Source: a bacterium (lineage in GTDB: Bacteria; Vulcanimicrobiota; Xenobia; Xenobiales; Xenobiaceae). From it: 64,000 nt of DNA. Below the pieces are notes generated by a model. That model searched no databases and was not told the DNA's origin. It was given only the letters and a program-made list of their open reading frames with translations. Each line of letters starts with the position of its first letter. Position 1 is the first letter of the stretch. The translations under genes and the position numbers were made by a program. This document shows positions 18,251 to 25,689 of this stretch, one piece after another. The stretch spans positions 27,655 through 91,654 of the forward strand of contig JALHDH010000001.1 in the NCBI GenBank assembly GCA_022839105.1, in the 5' to 3' direction.

Positions 18251-20689
18251 TCAGCGCCTCCAGGCGGGCTGACCGGTCGGGCCGACGGGCGCCCAGCCGA
18301 TCCCGACCAGGCGGACGGCGACATCCGTCCGGCGGGGACGCAGTTCCACCGGCGCCAGCGGCTCGCTGACCGGGTCCACCCGTTCCTCGAGGGCCTGGAC
18401 CTCGGCCTGGAACTGCGCCTCCAACGAGCGGGCCTCCTCCTGGAGGCCGACCAGCTTCTCCCGGGCCCGCTCCAACTGCCGCTCCTCCTCGCGGGTGCGG
18501 GAGGCGCTCTTCCAGGCGCTGCCGGCCCGCTGCACGTTGGAGACCGAAAGGGTCTTGCGTCCGAAGAGCGCCCCCATCAGCGTGGAGCCGAACGAGACGG
18601 CCGTGCTGACCCGCTGCCGGGAAAGGTCCGCCTCCTCCTTCTCTGCCGCCTCCGCGGCCCGCTCCAGGCGAGCCTTGAGCTTCTCGAAGCGGGGGGCGTA
18701 GCGGGCCTGGAGGGCGGTGATCTCCTCGTCCCGGCGCTCGCGCCAGGCCTGAGCCAGGCGGGCCCGGAAATCCCCCTCGGATTCCCCTGGGGCCGAGACC
18801 AGTCCCAAGGACGGGCTCTTCCGCAACTCCAGCTTCTGGGTGCGATAGAGCCAGTCTGCGAACTCCTTGCTCCAACGCGGGTAGGATCTGGAATCCGCCA
18901 GGGCCGATGCCAGGGGTTCGAAGGCCAGGCTCCCGGTGGGTGCGGGCTCCAACCGGGCGGGGTCCACACCGGGCTCCAGGGCCGAGCCCCAGTCCAAGGG
19001 GAGGGGCCCCGAGGAGGCCGGCACCAGGACCACGACCTCGCGATCCGCCTGGGCCCCGAGCTTGCGGTCCTCGACGTGCACCCGACCCACTCCCAGGAAA
19101 ACGGGCCTCCAGGCCAGCGCCGAAGAGTCCGCCGGCAACCACACCTGGGCGACTTCAGGGGGCAGCACGGGGCGCCCGGAGGTCGTCTCGAAAGCGGCCT
19201 TCCCCTCGGGGGCCCTCGAGGGGGACGAGGTTCCGCCCCCCCCGGCCAGGGGCGCCTGGAGATCCGGAGCCGCAGGGCGGACCGGAGGCGAGGAAGGGCC
19301 GTCCTGGGCTCGCCGCAGGTCCTCGCGCGTCATGGGTCCGCGCAGATAGGCCATGGTCTGGCGGGTCCTGAACAAGGCGGGGGTCTGCCCCGGAGCCAGC
19401 AGCAGGAAGACCCTGCGATCCAGGCGCCCCAGGGCCTCCTGCAGGGAACCGGCGTCGACGGCGCTGCCCAGGGCCTGGGTCAGTCCCTCGCCCACCCTGA
19501 GACGATCGCGGTCGGTCTGAAGACGCCCGACGAACCAGGTCCCGGCGTTGGCCAGGGCCTTGTAATCCAGGTCCACCGGATTCTGGGTCGCCAGCACCAG
19601 GCCCAGGCCGAAGGCCCGAGCCTGCTTGAGCAGGGTCAGAAGCGGTCTCTTGGAAGGCGGATTGGCCACCGGGGGGAGGTAGCCGAAGACCTCGTCCAGG
19701 TAGAACAGGGCTCGCAGGCTGCTGGTGCCGGGCAGGCCACGAATCCAGGTCAGGGCGGCCTGGGCCAGCATCGTGGTGAAGAACATCCGCTCGGGATCCG
19801 TCAGGTGCGCGATCGAGAAGATGGCCAGGCGGGGGCGCCCCTGCGGGGTGTACAGAAGACGGGCGGGGTCGAGAGGTTCGCCCTGCAACCAGACCTGGAA
19901 GGAGGGAGAAGCCACCAGGGCGTTCAGGCGCATGGCCAGTTCGAAGCGCTGCCCGGCGGGATAGAAGGACTCCAGCTCCAGAACTCCGATCCGGCTGATT
20001 CCCGGTTCCTGGACCAGGTGGATCAGCTCTTCCAGGGCCAGGTCCCGGCCCTCCGACCAGACCTTCTGGAAGAGGGCCGAAAGCAGAAGGTGCTCGCGGC
20101 TCTTCAGGGGATCGGCCGGCAACTCCAGCAGGCCCAGGATTCCCGACACGGTGGCCTGCACCCGGTCTGCGAAGGCCTCGGGTTCCCGGCGCAGCGCCTC
20201 GGAGGGAGCCCCAAGCGAGGCCAGGACCGAAACCGGTCGGCCGGCCGTGCTGCCCGGGGTATAGACCACCACCTCGGCCGCCTCCCGCAGACGCCGGATC
20301 CTCTCGGGCTCCTGCCCCCAGTCCGCCAGGCCCTGACGCCAGTTCAACGCCGTCTCCTCGGCCAGGGACTCGCGCGAGAAGCCTCGGCGGGAGGCCTGGT
20401 CGGGATCCACCCAGGGAAGGAAATCGGCGGGCCGCAGGTCGGGGAACGTCAGAAGGAGATTGCCCAGGTCTCCCTTGGGATCCACCACCAGCGCCGGGAT
20501 CCCGTCCAGGGCCGCCTCTTCCAGCAGGGTCACCCCCAGGCCGGTCTTGCCGCTGCCGGTCATCCCCAGGATCACCCCATGGGTCAGCAGATCCCGGGAC
20601 TCCAACAAGAGCAGATCGGGGGTCGGATCCCCTTGGGGGGTGTGCGTGCGCCCCAGATAGAAGGCACCCAGCTTCTCGTAATCCTGCAT
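18251..20689 (-). CDS. HerA/VirB4-like ATP-binding protein (DUF87)
   Basis: An 812-aa P-loop ATPase of the HerA/FtsK superfamily, a motor type that pumps DNA or peptides; its real substrate is unknown. Walker A is G-M-T-G-S-G-K-T at residues 42-49 (K48), followed by V-V-D-P-K-G-D-L-G-N. Walker B is F-Y-L-D-E-V-F-G-Y-L-P-P, and the sensor is L-A-T-Q-N-P-V-D-L-D-Y. Residues ~470-560 are a Pro-rich linker, and ~690-790 a charged helical coiled-coil segment with a short G-S-T-L-M-G-A-L-F-G hydrophobic patch. Start is ATG at 20689. The preceding serine hydrolase ends 49 bp upstream on the same strand. Confidence 0.8.
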   Translation of the reverse strand: MQDYEKLGAFYLGRTHTPQGDPTPDLLLLESRDLLTHGVILGMTGSGKTGLGVTLLEEAALDGIPALVVDPKGDLGNLLLTFPDLRPADFLPWVDPDQASRRGFSRESLAEETALNWRQGLADWGQEPERIRRLREAAEVVVYTPGSTAGRPVSVLASLGAPSEALRREPEAFADRVQATVSGILGLLELPADPLKSREHLLLSALFQKVWSEGRDLALEELIHLVQEPGISRIGVLELESFYPAGQRFELAMRLNALVASPSFQVWLQGEPLDPARLLYTPQGRPRLAIFSIAHLTDPERMFFTTMLAQAALTWIRGLPGTSSLRALFYLDEVFGYLPPVANPPSKRPLLTLLKQARAFGLGLVLATQNPVDLDYKALANAGTWFVGRLQTDRDRLRVGEGLTQALGSAVDAGSLQEALGRLDRRVFLLLAPGQTPALFRTRQTMAYLRGPMTREDLRRAQDGPSSPPVRPAAPDLQAPLAGGGGTSSPSRAPEGKAAFETTSGRPVLPPEVAQVWLPADSSALAWRPVFLGVGRVHVEDRKLGAQADREVVVLVPASSGPLPLDWGSALEPGVDPARLEPAPTGSLAFEPLASALADSRSYPRWSKEFADWLYRTQKLELRKSPSLGLVSAPGESEGDFRARLAQAWRERRDEEITALQARYAPRFEKLKARLERAAEAAEKEEADLSRQRVSTAVSFGSTLMGALFGRKTLSVSNVQRAGSAWKSASRTREEERQLERAREKLVGLQEEARSLEAQFQAEVQALEERVDPVSEPLAPVELRPRRTDVAVRLVGIGWAPVGPTGQPAWRR

Positions 20690-20738
20690 GACCTGGAAAG
20701 GCTTCGCTCCGAGGGAAGGGCGACCTGCCCGGCGGAGA

Positions 20739-22790
20739 TCAGCGCTCCCGAAGTTCCACCTGTGTCCCCGGAGCGGCCAGGAACTCCACCAGGGAACCCT
20801 CCTCGACCCAGAGGGGACCCGCGTCCAGCATGCTGTCGAAGAGTGGTTCTCCCTCGGGCGAGAAGACCAGGAGGCGACTCTCGGCGGGAAGGACAAAGGA
20901 GAGGACCCTCCCCTTCTCGACCACCCGCCATTCGCTGAGGCCTTCGGACCCGATGGTCAGGGTCGCGCTCCCGGCCTGGAGCGGCAGGACCTGCGAGGCG
21001 GGACTCAGGAGGATGTCGGAGAGGCGAACCCAGGTGGTCCCGTCGCGGTCCAGCAGGCTCAGTTCGGAAAGATCCCGGATGTTGTCCACGGGCATCCCGG
21101 CCGTTTCGGCAGAGTCGACCCGCAGGAGGCCATCGAGATCGACGTAGCCGGGCAGGTCTTCGAAGAGCCGCGAGAGCACGACGTGGTGTTCGGTCCACTG
21201 GATTCCGTCAAACCAGCGGGAATTGCGCACCAGCCAGGTCTTCTCGTCCAGGTCGATCCGCAGACGCTTGGGGTCCTCGAGCTTCTTCAAGCGCTGGCCC
21301 GCCACCACGTCCACACCCAGCGTCGGGGGGGTCGCGACCAGGAAGTCCTCGCCCTCCAGGGTCAGGAAATCGATCGGCTGGCCCTTCTTGTCATGGAAGC
21401 TTCCGCCGTGGAAGAAGAGTTCGCTGGTCCGGGGTTCCTCACCGGCCTCCAGGGTGATCAGCCGCGCCAGGTTCTTCTGGAAGTCGAACTCGACCTTGCG
21501 CAAGGGCGCATAGTAGCCGGCATAGGCCTTATAGCGACGGGGGATGGCCTGGTGGGACAAAGGCCGCGTCACCTCGGCCTGCGGCGGGCGCCGCAACAGG
21601 CCGCGGGCGATGAGGACCTCGTCCAGGAGACCCAGGGCGATCTCCATCGAACGCCCGGAGCGTGCGGCCTCGATCACCGCCACCGAGATCCGGTGTTCTG
21701 GAACGGTGAACATCATCGAGGTGTAACGGCCGGTTCCGCCGCTCTTGCCCAGGACCTGGATCCCCTGGGCCCGATAGCGGGGCAGCTCGGTCATGTCCCA
21801 CCCCAACCCGAAGGTGAACTCCCCGTGAGGGAGCCTCCCGCTGAAGGCCGAGGGCTGTGCGCGCAGCATCTCGGCTCGGGAGGAGGCGGACAGGATCTGC
21901 GGACCTTGCCCCGAGAAGCTGTCCTGGAAGCGGCACAGGTCCGACGCGGTGGAGGCCAGCCCCCCCGCTCCCAGCACCGAGAGCACCTCCAGGGGCTCGC
22001 GCCGTCCGCTGTCCGGCTGATAGTAGGCGGCCACCGGGCGCTCCGGCTGCCGGCCCACCCCATCCCCGCTATCGGCCAGGGCCAGGGGGTCGAAGACCCT
22101 CTCCTGGAGGAAGTCGAGGAAGTTCTGCCCGCTGACCCGCTCGACCACCATCTCGGCCAGGGTGAAGCCGTCGTTGGTGTAGGGGGCGCGGGCCCCGGGG
22201 GCATGCTTGAGATGGGCGCGGGCCAGGGTCTCCAGCAACCCCGTGAAGACCTCCGGATTGCGCCGGACGCCGAAGTTGTTCAGTCCGGTGGTGCCGGGAA
22301 GCCCGCTGGAGTGGTTCAGCAGCATCCGCAGGGTGATCTGGCGGTCACGCGGATCGGCCATCCTGAACTCGGGAAGGTGCTGGGCCACCGGGTCGTCCAG
22401 CGAGACCTTCCCGTCGTCCACCAGTTGCATCAGGGCGGTGGCGACGAAGACCTTGCTGATCGAGCCGATATTGAAGAGGGTGCGCGGGCCGACCGGGAGG
22501 CTTTTCTGGCGGTCGGCCATGCCGAATCCCTCGGCGTAGACCACTCGCCCCCCGTCCATGATGGCCACCGTGCCGCTGCTGGCGACCCCCTGATTGATGT
22601 CCTTCCAGATCTGGGTGCGGGCCAGGACCCGGGCCTTCTCATACAGGTCCGCCTCCGGGACGACTGCCCTGGCGGCGGGCCTGATCCCGGTGGCCGGAGC
22701 GGCCGGGAGGGCCGGCCCCCCGGCTCGGGCCAAAGAAGGCAGGGCAAGCGACCACAAGGCCAGCAGGCAGGCTGAGACCACGATCCGCAT
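20739..22790 (-). CDS. Exported serine hydrolase (beta-lactamase/class C PBP-like)
   Basis: A 683-aa exported protein of the class C beta-lactamase / penicillin-binding-like hydrolase family (peptidase S12). A signal peptide (residues 1-23, A-R-A end) is followed by the catalytic domain: S110-I-S-K113 nucleophile/Lys pair, Y-T-N-D-G as the Tyr motif around residue 200, and L-L-N-H-S-S-G-L-P-G, a hallmark of this family. H-x-G-type H/K-S-G-G-T-G appears near residue 350. The C-terminal ~250 residues are beta-rich with no recognised domain. It probably acts on D-amino-acid peptides or esters in the periplasm; true beta-lactamase activity should not be assumed. GGAGGTGCTGG precedes the ATG. Confidence 0.8.
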   Translation of the reverse strand: MRIVVSACLLALWSLALPSLARAGGPALPAAPATGIRPAARAVVPEADLYEKARVLARTQIWKDINQGVASSGTVAIMDGGRVVYAEGFGMADRQKSLPVGPRTLFNIGSISKVFVATALMQLVDDGKVSLDDPVAQHLPEFRMADPRDRQITLRMLLNHSSGLPGTTGLNNFGVRRNPEVFTGLLETLARAHLKHAPGARAPYTNDGFTLAEMVVERVSGQNFLDFLQERVFDPLALADSGDGVGRQPERPVAAYYQPDSGRREPLEVLSVLGAGGLASTASDLCRFQDSFSGQGPQILSASSRAEMLRAQPSAFSGRLPHGEFTFGLGWDMTELPRYRAQGIQVLGKSGGTGRYTSMMFTVPEHRISVAVIEAARSGRSMEIALGLLDEVLIARGLLRRPPQAEVTRPLSHQAIPRRYKAYAGYYAPLRKVEFDFQKNLARLITLEAGEEPRTSELFFHGGSFHDKKGQPIDFLTLEGEDFLVATPPTLGVDVVAGQRLKKLEDPKRLRIDLDEKTWLVRNSRWFDGIQWTEHHVVLSRLFEDLPGYVDLDGLLRVDSAETAGMPVDNIRDLSELSLLDRDGTTWVRLSDILLSPASQVLPLQAGSATLTIGSEGLSEWRVVEKGRVLSFVLPAESRLLVFSPEGEPLFDSMLDAGPLWVEEGSLVEFLAAPGTQVELRER

Positions 22791-23023
22791 CCAGCACCTC
22801 CACCCCGCCTCCCGAATCAGCCCGGGGGCGGACCGCGGAGGATTCGCCCTGCAAGAGGACCCTCCCTGGCCAGCGGGCGGAGTCTTCCAGGGGAGGTCCC
22901 GTGGAGCGCGCGGGCCCCTTCTCGTGGAGCCCGCTTCCAGGGCAAGGCGCCCCGGCTTCTGGCAGGTCTGGCCCGGCTGCCCCGAGGTTCAGAAATTGTT
23001 TACAAGACACCACGCAAATCCAC

Positions 23024-23052
23024 TGGACTTTTCTCCTGGCTCAGGGCATACT
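23024..23052 (+). promoter_or_regulatory. Candidate sigma70-type promoter of the peptide gene
   Basis: TGGACT (-35, 4/6 match) and CATACT (-10, 4/6 match) are separated by 17 bp, in the AT-richest part of the leader, about 47 bp before the start codon. The predicted transcription start is near 23059. Confidence 0.45.
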
Positions 23053-23059
23053 GCAGAAA

Positions 23060-23074
23060 GGGTGAGCCTCACCC
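23060..23074. promoter_or_regulatory. 15-bp palindrome at the predicted transcription start
   Basis: GGGTGA-GCC-TCACCC is a perfect 6-bp inverted repeat with a 3-nt centre, placed at about +1 to +15 and 11 bp before the Shine-Dalgarno AGGAG. It could be an operator for a dimeric repressor or a 5' mRNA hairpin; sequence alone cannot decide. Confidence 0.4.
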
Positions 23075-23098
23075 CAAAACCAACCAGGAGCGTGTGAC

Positions 23099-23176
23099 AT
23101 GTACCTCGACAACGAAACCGTCACCACCGAAGAAGTCCACGGGATCTACGTCATTCCGCCCGACGAGTGGAACTGA
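23099..23176 (+). CDS. 25-residue candidate precursor peptide of a radical SAM pathway
   Basis: A short gene with ATG 8 nt after AGGAG. No in-frame start codon lies between an upstream stop at 23063 and this ATG, so the start is firm. The product is acidic (D4, E6, E11, E12, D22, E23). It begins M-Y-L-D-N-E, contains E-E-V-H-G-I-Y (11-17) and ends Y-V-I-P-P-D-E-W-N. Aromatic residues are Y2, Y17 and W24. There is no Cys, Ser, Lys or Arg, which excludes lanthionine and sactionine chemistry and leaves Tyr/Trp/Glu/Val C-C or C-O chemistry as candidates, as with PqqA (Glu-Tyr) and MftA (Val-Tyr). It is not recognisably PqqA or MftA. It is followed by a terminator and then exporter, radical SAM and peptidase genes. 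Being so short, it depends on this context for support. Confidence 0.65.
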   Translation: MYLDNETVTTEEVHGIYVIPPDEWN

Positions 23177-23223
23177 AGAGTCCTGTCAAGCCCCGGTTGT
23201 CCTGAACCCTGATCCGCGATGAC

Positions 23224-23239
23224 GTCACCTTCGGGTGAC
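23224..23239 (+). other. UUCG-capped RNA hairpin downstream of the peptide gene
   Basis: GTCACC-TTCG-GGTGAC forms a perfect 6-bp stem closed by the very stable UUCG tetraloop. It lies 47 nt after the peptide stop and 41 nt before the intrinsic terminator, so it probably protects or structures the short peptide mRNA. Confidence 0.5.
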
Positions 23240-23280
23240 CCTGGAGATGGGACGGACACCGTGGGCGACCGGTGACCAAG

Positions 23281-23305
23281 GCCTCGTCAAGAGGCTCTTT
23301 TTTTT
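23281..23305 (+). terminator. Intrinsic terminator between peptide gene and exporter gene
   Basis: GCCTC-GTCAA-GAGGC hairpin followed by TC and eight T residues (23298-23305). It is one of the very few U tracts in this GC-rich window. Placed between the peptide and the enzyme genes, it would give abundant peptide mRNA with partial read-through, as in many RiPP operons. Confidence 0.75.
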
Positions 23306-23361
23306 GTCCGAACCCTTGGACAGGCCCACCCGCCCACCGGGGAGGCCCCCTGGTTGATGCC

Positions 23362-24600
23362 ATGAAGCAGTTCTTCGCCCGGCGCGACTTCGCCCTGCTG
23401 TGGAGCGCCCATACGGTCTCGAGCCTGGGGACCTGGATCGACTACGTCGTCCTGAACCTGTACGTCTACAAGGTCTTCGGTTCGGCCAGCGTCCTGGGAG
23501 CCTTCCTGGTGGTCCGGCTCCTGCCGGCCCTGCTCTTCGGCCCCCTGGGAGGCTATCTGGCGGACCGCTTCCCCCGGCGCACCCTCCTGATCGGCTGTGA
23601 TCTGGCCCGGGCGGTCCTGGTCCTGGGATTCCTGGTGGTTCGCGAGATCCCCGCCTTCTTTGCCCTGGGCCTGGCCCTGGCCGCCCTGGACAAGGTCCAC
23701 CAGGCTGCCCAGGGCGCCTTCATTCCCGACCTGGTGGAAGACCGGGACCTGATGGAGGCCAACGGGATGATCCGGGTCTCGACCTCCGTCACCACGGTGA
23801 TCGGCCCGGCCACCGGGGCCCTGCTGGTCTCGTCCTGGGGCTTCCCGGTGGCCTTCATCCTGGACTCGGCCACCTTCGTGTTCTCGGCCCTGGCCACGAT
23901 CTTCATCCGGCGCGGCCGGAGCAGCGCCCAGGAGGATTCCCCCTCCGCCTCCCGGCCCGACTTCCGGGTGGCCCTGGGCTTCCTGGCCGGCAGCCCGGCC
24001 CTGCTGTATCTCCTGGCCGTGCGCTTCATGGATTCGCTGGGGAGCGGAGCCTACATGACCGGGCTCCCCTTGTTTGCCAACGGCCTGGACACCAGCCACG
24101 GGGCTTCCTATGGCTGGCTGATCGGGGTCTGGGCCCTGGGCACGCTCTGGGGCTCCCTGGGGTTCGCCCGTTGGGCCCGCACCCGGAACCTGCCCCTGGC
24201 GACCAGCTTCGCCGGAGCCGTGCTCTTGATGGCGGCAGGCATGGCCTGGACCTTCCACGCCCGGAGCCTGGCGCCCGCGATGCTGGCCATCTTCGCCGGA
24301 GGCGTCGGCGACGGACTCTCCGGACTCCTTTTCCAGACGACCCTGATGCGGGCCGCCCCCCCTGCCGTCCGGGGGCGGGTGATCGGGACCTCGCTGGCCC
24401 TCCTTCACGGTGGAGCCATCGCCGGGATGGCCGCAGCGGGGCCCTTCCTGGAGCGCTACCCCCTGCAGTCCGTCACCGACGTGGCCTCGGGGCTGATCGC
24501 CCTGAGCGCCGTGGTCGGCTTCCTGGTGGCCACCCGCCATCTCCCCTCCTCCGCCGAAGCCCGCCCCCCCGCGACGCAGGGGGCACAACCTCCATCTTGA
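23362..24600 (+). CDS. MFS transporter, candidate exporter of the peptide product
   Basis: A 412-aa major facilitator of the MFS_3/EntS-like type with about 12 membrane helices. It begins M-K-Q-F-F-A-R-R-D-F-A-L-L-W, a typical start for this group. The loop 2-3 signature appears as G-Y-L-A-D-R-F-P-R-R, and A-T-G-A-L-L-V-S-S-W-G lies in helix 5. Members usually export small molecules such as siderophores or macrolides. The start is uncertain: ATG 23362 has no close Shine-Dalgarno; GGAGG lies 15-20 nt upstream. It sits between the peptide gene and the radical SAM gene, 33 bp before the latter, so export of the modified peptide is the natural inference. Confidence 0.85.
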   Translation: MKQFFARRDFALLWSAHTVSSLGTWIDYVVLNLYVYKVFGSASVLGAFLVVRLLPALLFGPLGGYLADRFPRRTLLIGCDLARAVLVLGFLVVREIPAFFALGLALAALDKVHQAAQGAFIPDLVEDRDLMEANGMIRVSTSVTTVIGPATGALLVSSWGFPVAFILDSATFVFSALATIFIRRGRSSAQEDSPSASRPDFRVALGFLAGSPALLYLLAVRFMDSLGSGAYMTGLPLFANGLDTSHGASYGWLIGVWALGTLWGSLGFARWARTRNLPLATSFAGAVLLMAAGMAWTFHARSLAPAMLAIFAGGVGDGLSGLLFQTTLMRAAPPAVRGRVIGTSLALLHGGAIAGMAAAGPFLERYPLQSVTDVASGLIALSAVVGFLVATRHLPSSAEARPPATQGAQPPS

Positions 24601-24633
24601 AAACCTCCCTTCCAGGGAAAAGGAGAACCCATC

Positions 24634-25689
24634 ATGAGTGAATTCCCCTTCAAACCCCGCGTGGTCGGCTGGGAGCTGACCCTGCGCTGCAACATGCGCT
24701 GCCTTCACTGCGGCTCCATCGCAGGCGAGCCCCGTCCCAACGAACTCTCGGTCGAGGAAGGCTTCGCCCTGATCGACCAGTTGGTGGAACTGGGAGCCGA
24801 GGTGGTCACCCTCTCGGGGGGTGAGCCCATGATCCATCCCGCCTGGGACCAGTACGCCCGCCGCCTGGTCCAGGCCGGCGTGCGAACCTACATGATCACC
24901 AACGGCCTGCTCCTCGAGCAGAACGTCGAGAAGCTGGTGGCCACCGGGATGCGCCGACTGGGAATCAGCATCGACGGCACCGAGAAGACCCACAACATGA
25001 TCCGCAACCATCCCGACTCCTTCCGTCGGGCCATGGCCGGAGCCCGCAAGGCCCAAGAGGCGGGGATCCAGATCGGAGCGGTCACCCACATCTCGGGGGC
25101 CAACATCGGCGAGATGGAGGAGATGCATCGACTCCTCGAGGAGGCCGGATTCAAGTTCTGGCAGATCCAGTTGGCCTTCGCCGAGGGGCGCATGAAGGAA
25201 CACGACCAGTATGCCCTGCGCCCCGAGCAGATCCCCCAGATCGTGGAATTCGTGCACTCCTGCCAGCAGCGGGACGGGATCCGGGTGGTGGCCGGGGACA
25301 ACCTGGGATACTACGAGGTCCCCTCGATCCGCGAGAAGCCCTGGAAGGGCTGTTTTGCCGGCCGGCACGTCCTGGGCATCGATGCCGACGGCACCGTCAA
25401 GGGGTGTCTGTCGCTGCGCCGCGAGGCCTTCAGCGAGGGGAATATCCGCGAAGAGCCGCTGCGCAAGATCTGGGAGGACCCCCAGCGCTTCAAGTTCAAC
25501 CGCTACTTCAGCCCCGACATGCTGACCGGCCACTGCACGAACTGCCCCCACGCCATCCCCTGTCGGGCCGGCTGCGTGGTGACCTCGCACGGGGCCACGG
25601 GGAACCGCTTCGACAACCCCTACTGCGCCTTCCGCATCCAGAGCGGCAAGGGCTCTTGTGGCTGGGCCGAGGATCATGCCGCTTCCTGA
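24634..25689 (+). CDS. Radical SAM/SPASM peptide-modifying enzyme
   Basis: A 351-aa radical SAM enzyme. The SAM-binding [4Fe-4S] motif is C19-N-M-R-C23-L-H-C26; S-G-G-E-P follows at about residue 60. The C-terminal SPASM pattern is complete: C240, G253-x4-C258, C301-x2-C304-x5-C310-x3-C314 and C331, with an extra C342. This predicts two auxiliary iron-sulfur clusters, as in PqqE and MftC, which modify short peptides. There is no N-terminal RRE (PqqD-like) domain and none is encoded nearby. AGGAG lies 8 nt before the ATG. The product overlaps the M16 peptidase gene, so the two are coupled. The 25-residue peptide encoded upstream is the obvious substrate. Confidence 0.9.
   Translation: MSEFPFKPRVVGWELTLRCNMRCLHCGSIAGEPRPNELSVEEGFALIDQLVELGAEVVTLSGGEPMIHPAWDQYARRLVQAGVRTYMITNGLLLEQNVEKLVATGMRRLGISIDGTEKTHNMIRNHPDSFRRAMAGARKAQEAGIQIGAVTHISGANIGEMEEMHRLLEEAGFKFWQIQLAFAEGRMKEHDQYALRPEQIPQIVEFVHSCQQRDGIRVVAGDNLGYYEVPSIREKPWKGCFAGRHVLGIDADGTVKGCLSLRREAFSEGNIREEPLRKIWEDPQRFKFNRYFSPDMLTGHCTNCPHAIPCRAGCVVTSHGATGNRFDNPYCAFRIQSGKGSCGWAEDHAAS

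Larger units (their letters stand above)
22791..23098. other. 308-bp intergenic region upstream of the small peptide gene
   Basis: Divergent leader between the serine hydrolase and the 25-codon peptide gene. The first ~200 bp are GC rich with no gene I can support. The last ~110 bp are distinctly AT richer (around 22990-23020) and hold a candidate sigma70-like promoter, a palindrome and the ribosome-binding site AGGAG at 23086-23090. Confidence 0.7.

Noticed and set aside
22639..23013. 124-codon minus-strand frame in the region upstream of the peptide gene
   Set aside because: It overlaps the serine hydrolase signal peptide in another frame, has no recognisable domain, and shows no ribosome-binding site.
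23177..23280. Possible known riboswitch or structured ncRNA after the peptide gene
   Set aside because: Apart from the UUCG hairpin I could not match it to any riboswitch consensus I know (GEMM, TPP, SAM/SAH, guanidine, fluoride).
23248..23355. A second short plus-strand ORF (ATG 23248) that could be another precursor peptide
   Set aside because: It would read through the intrinsic terminator and its T tract and has an Arg/Pro-rich, non-conserved-looking product.
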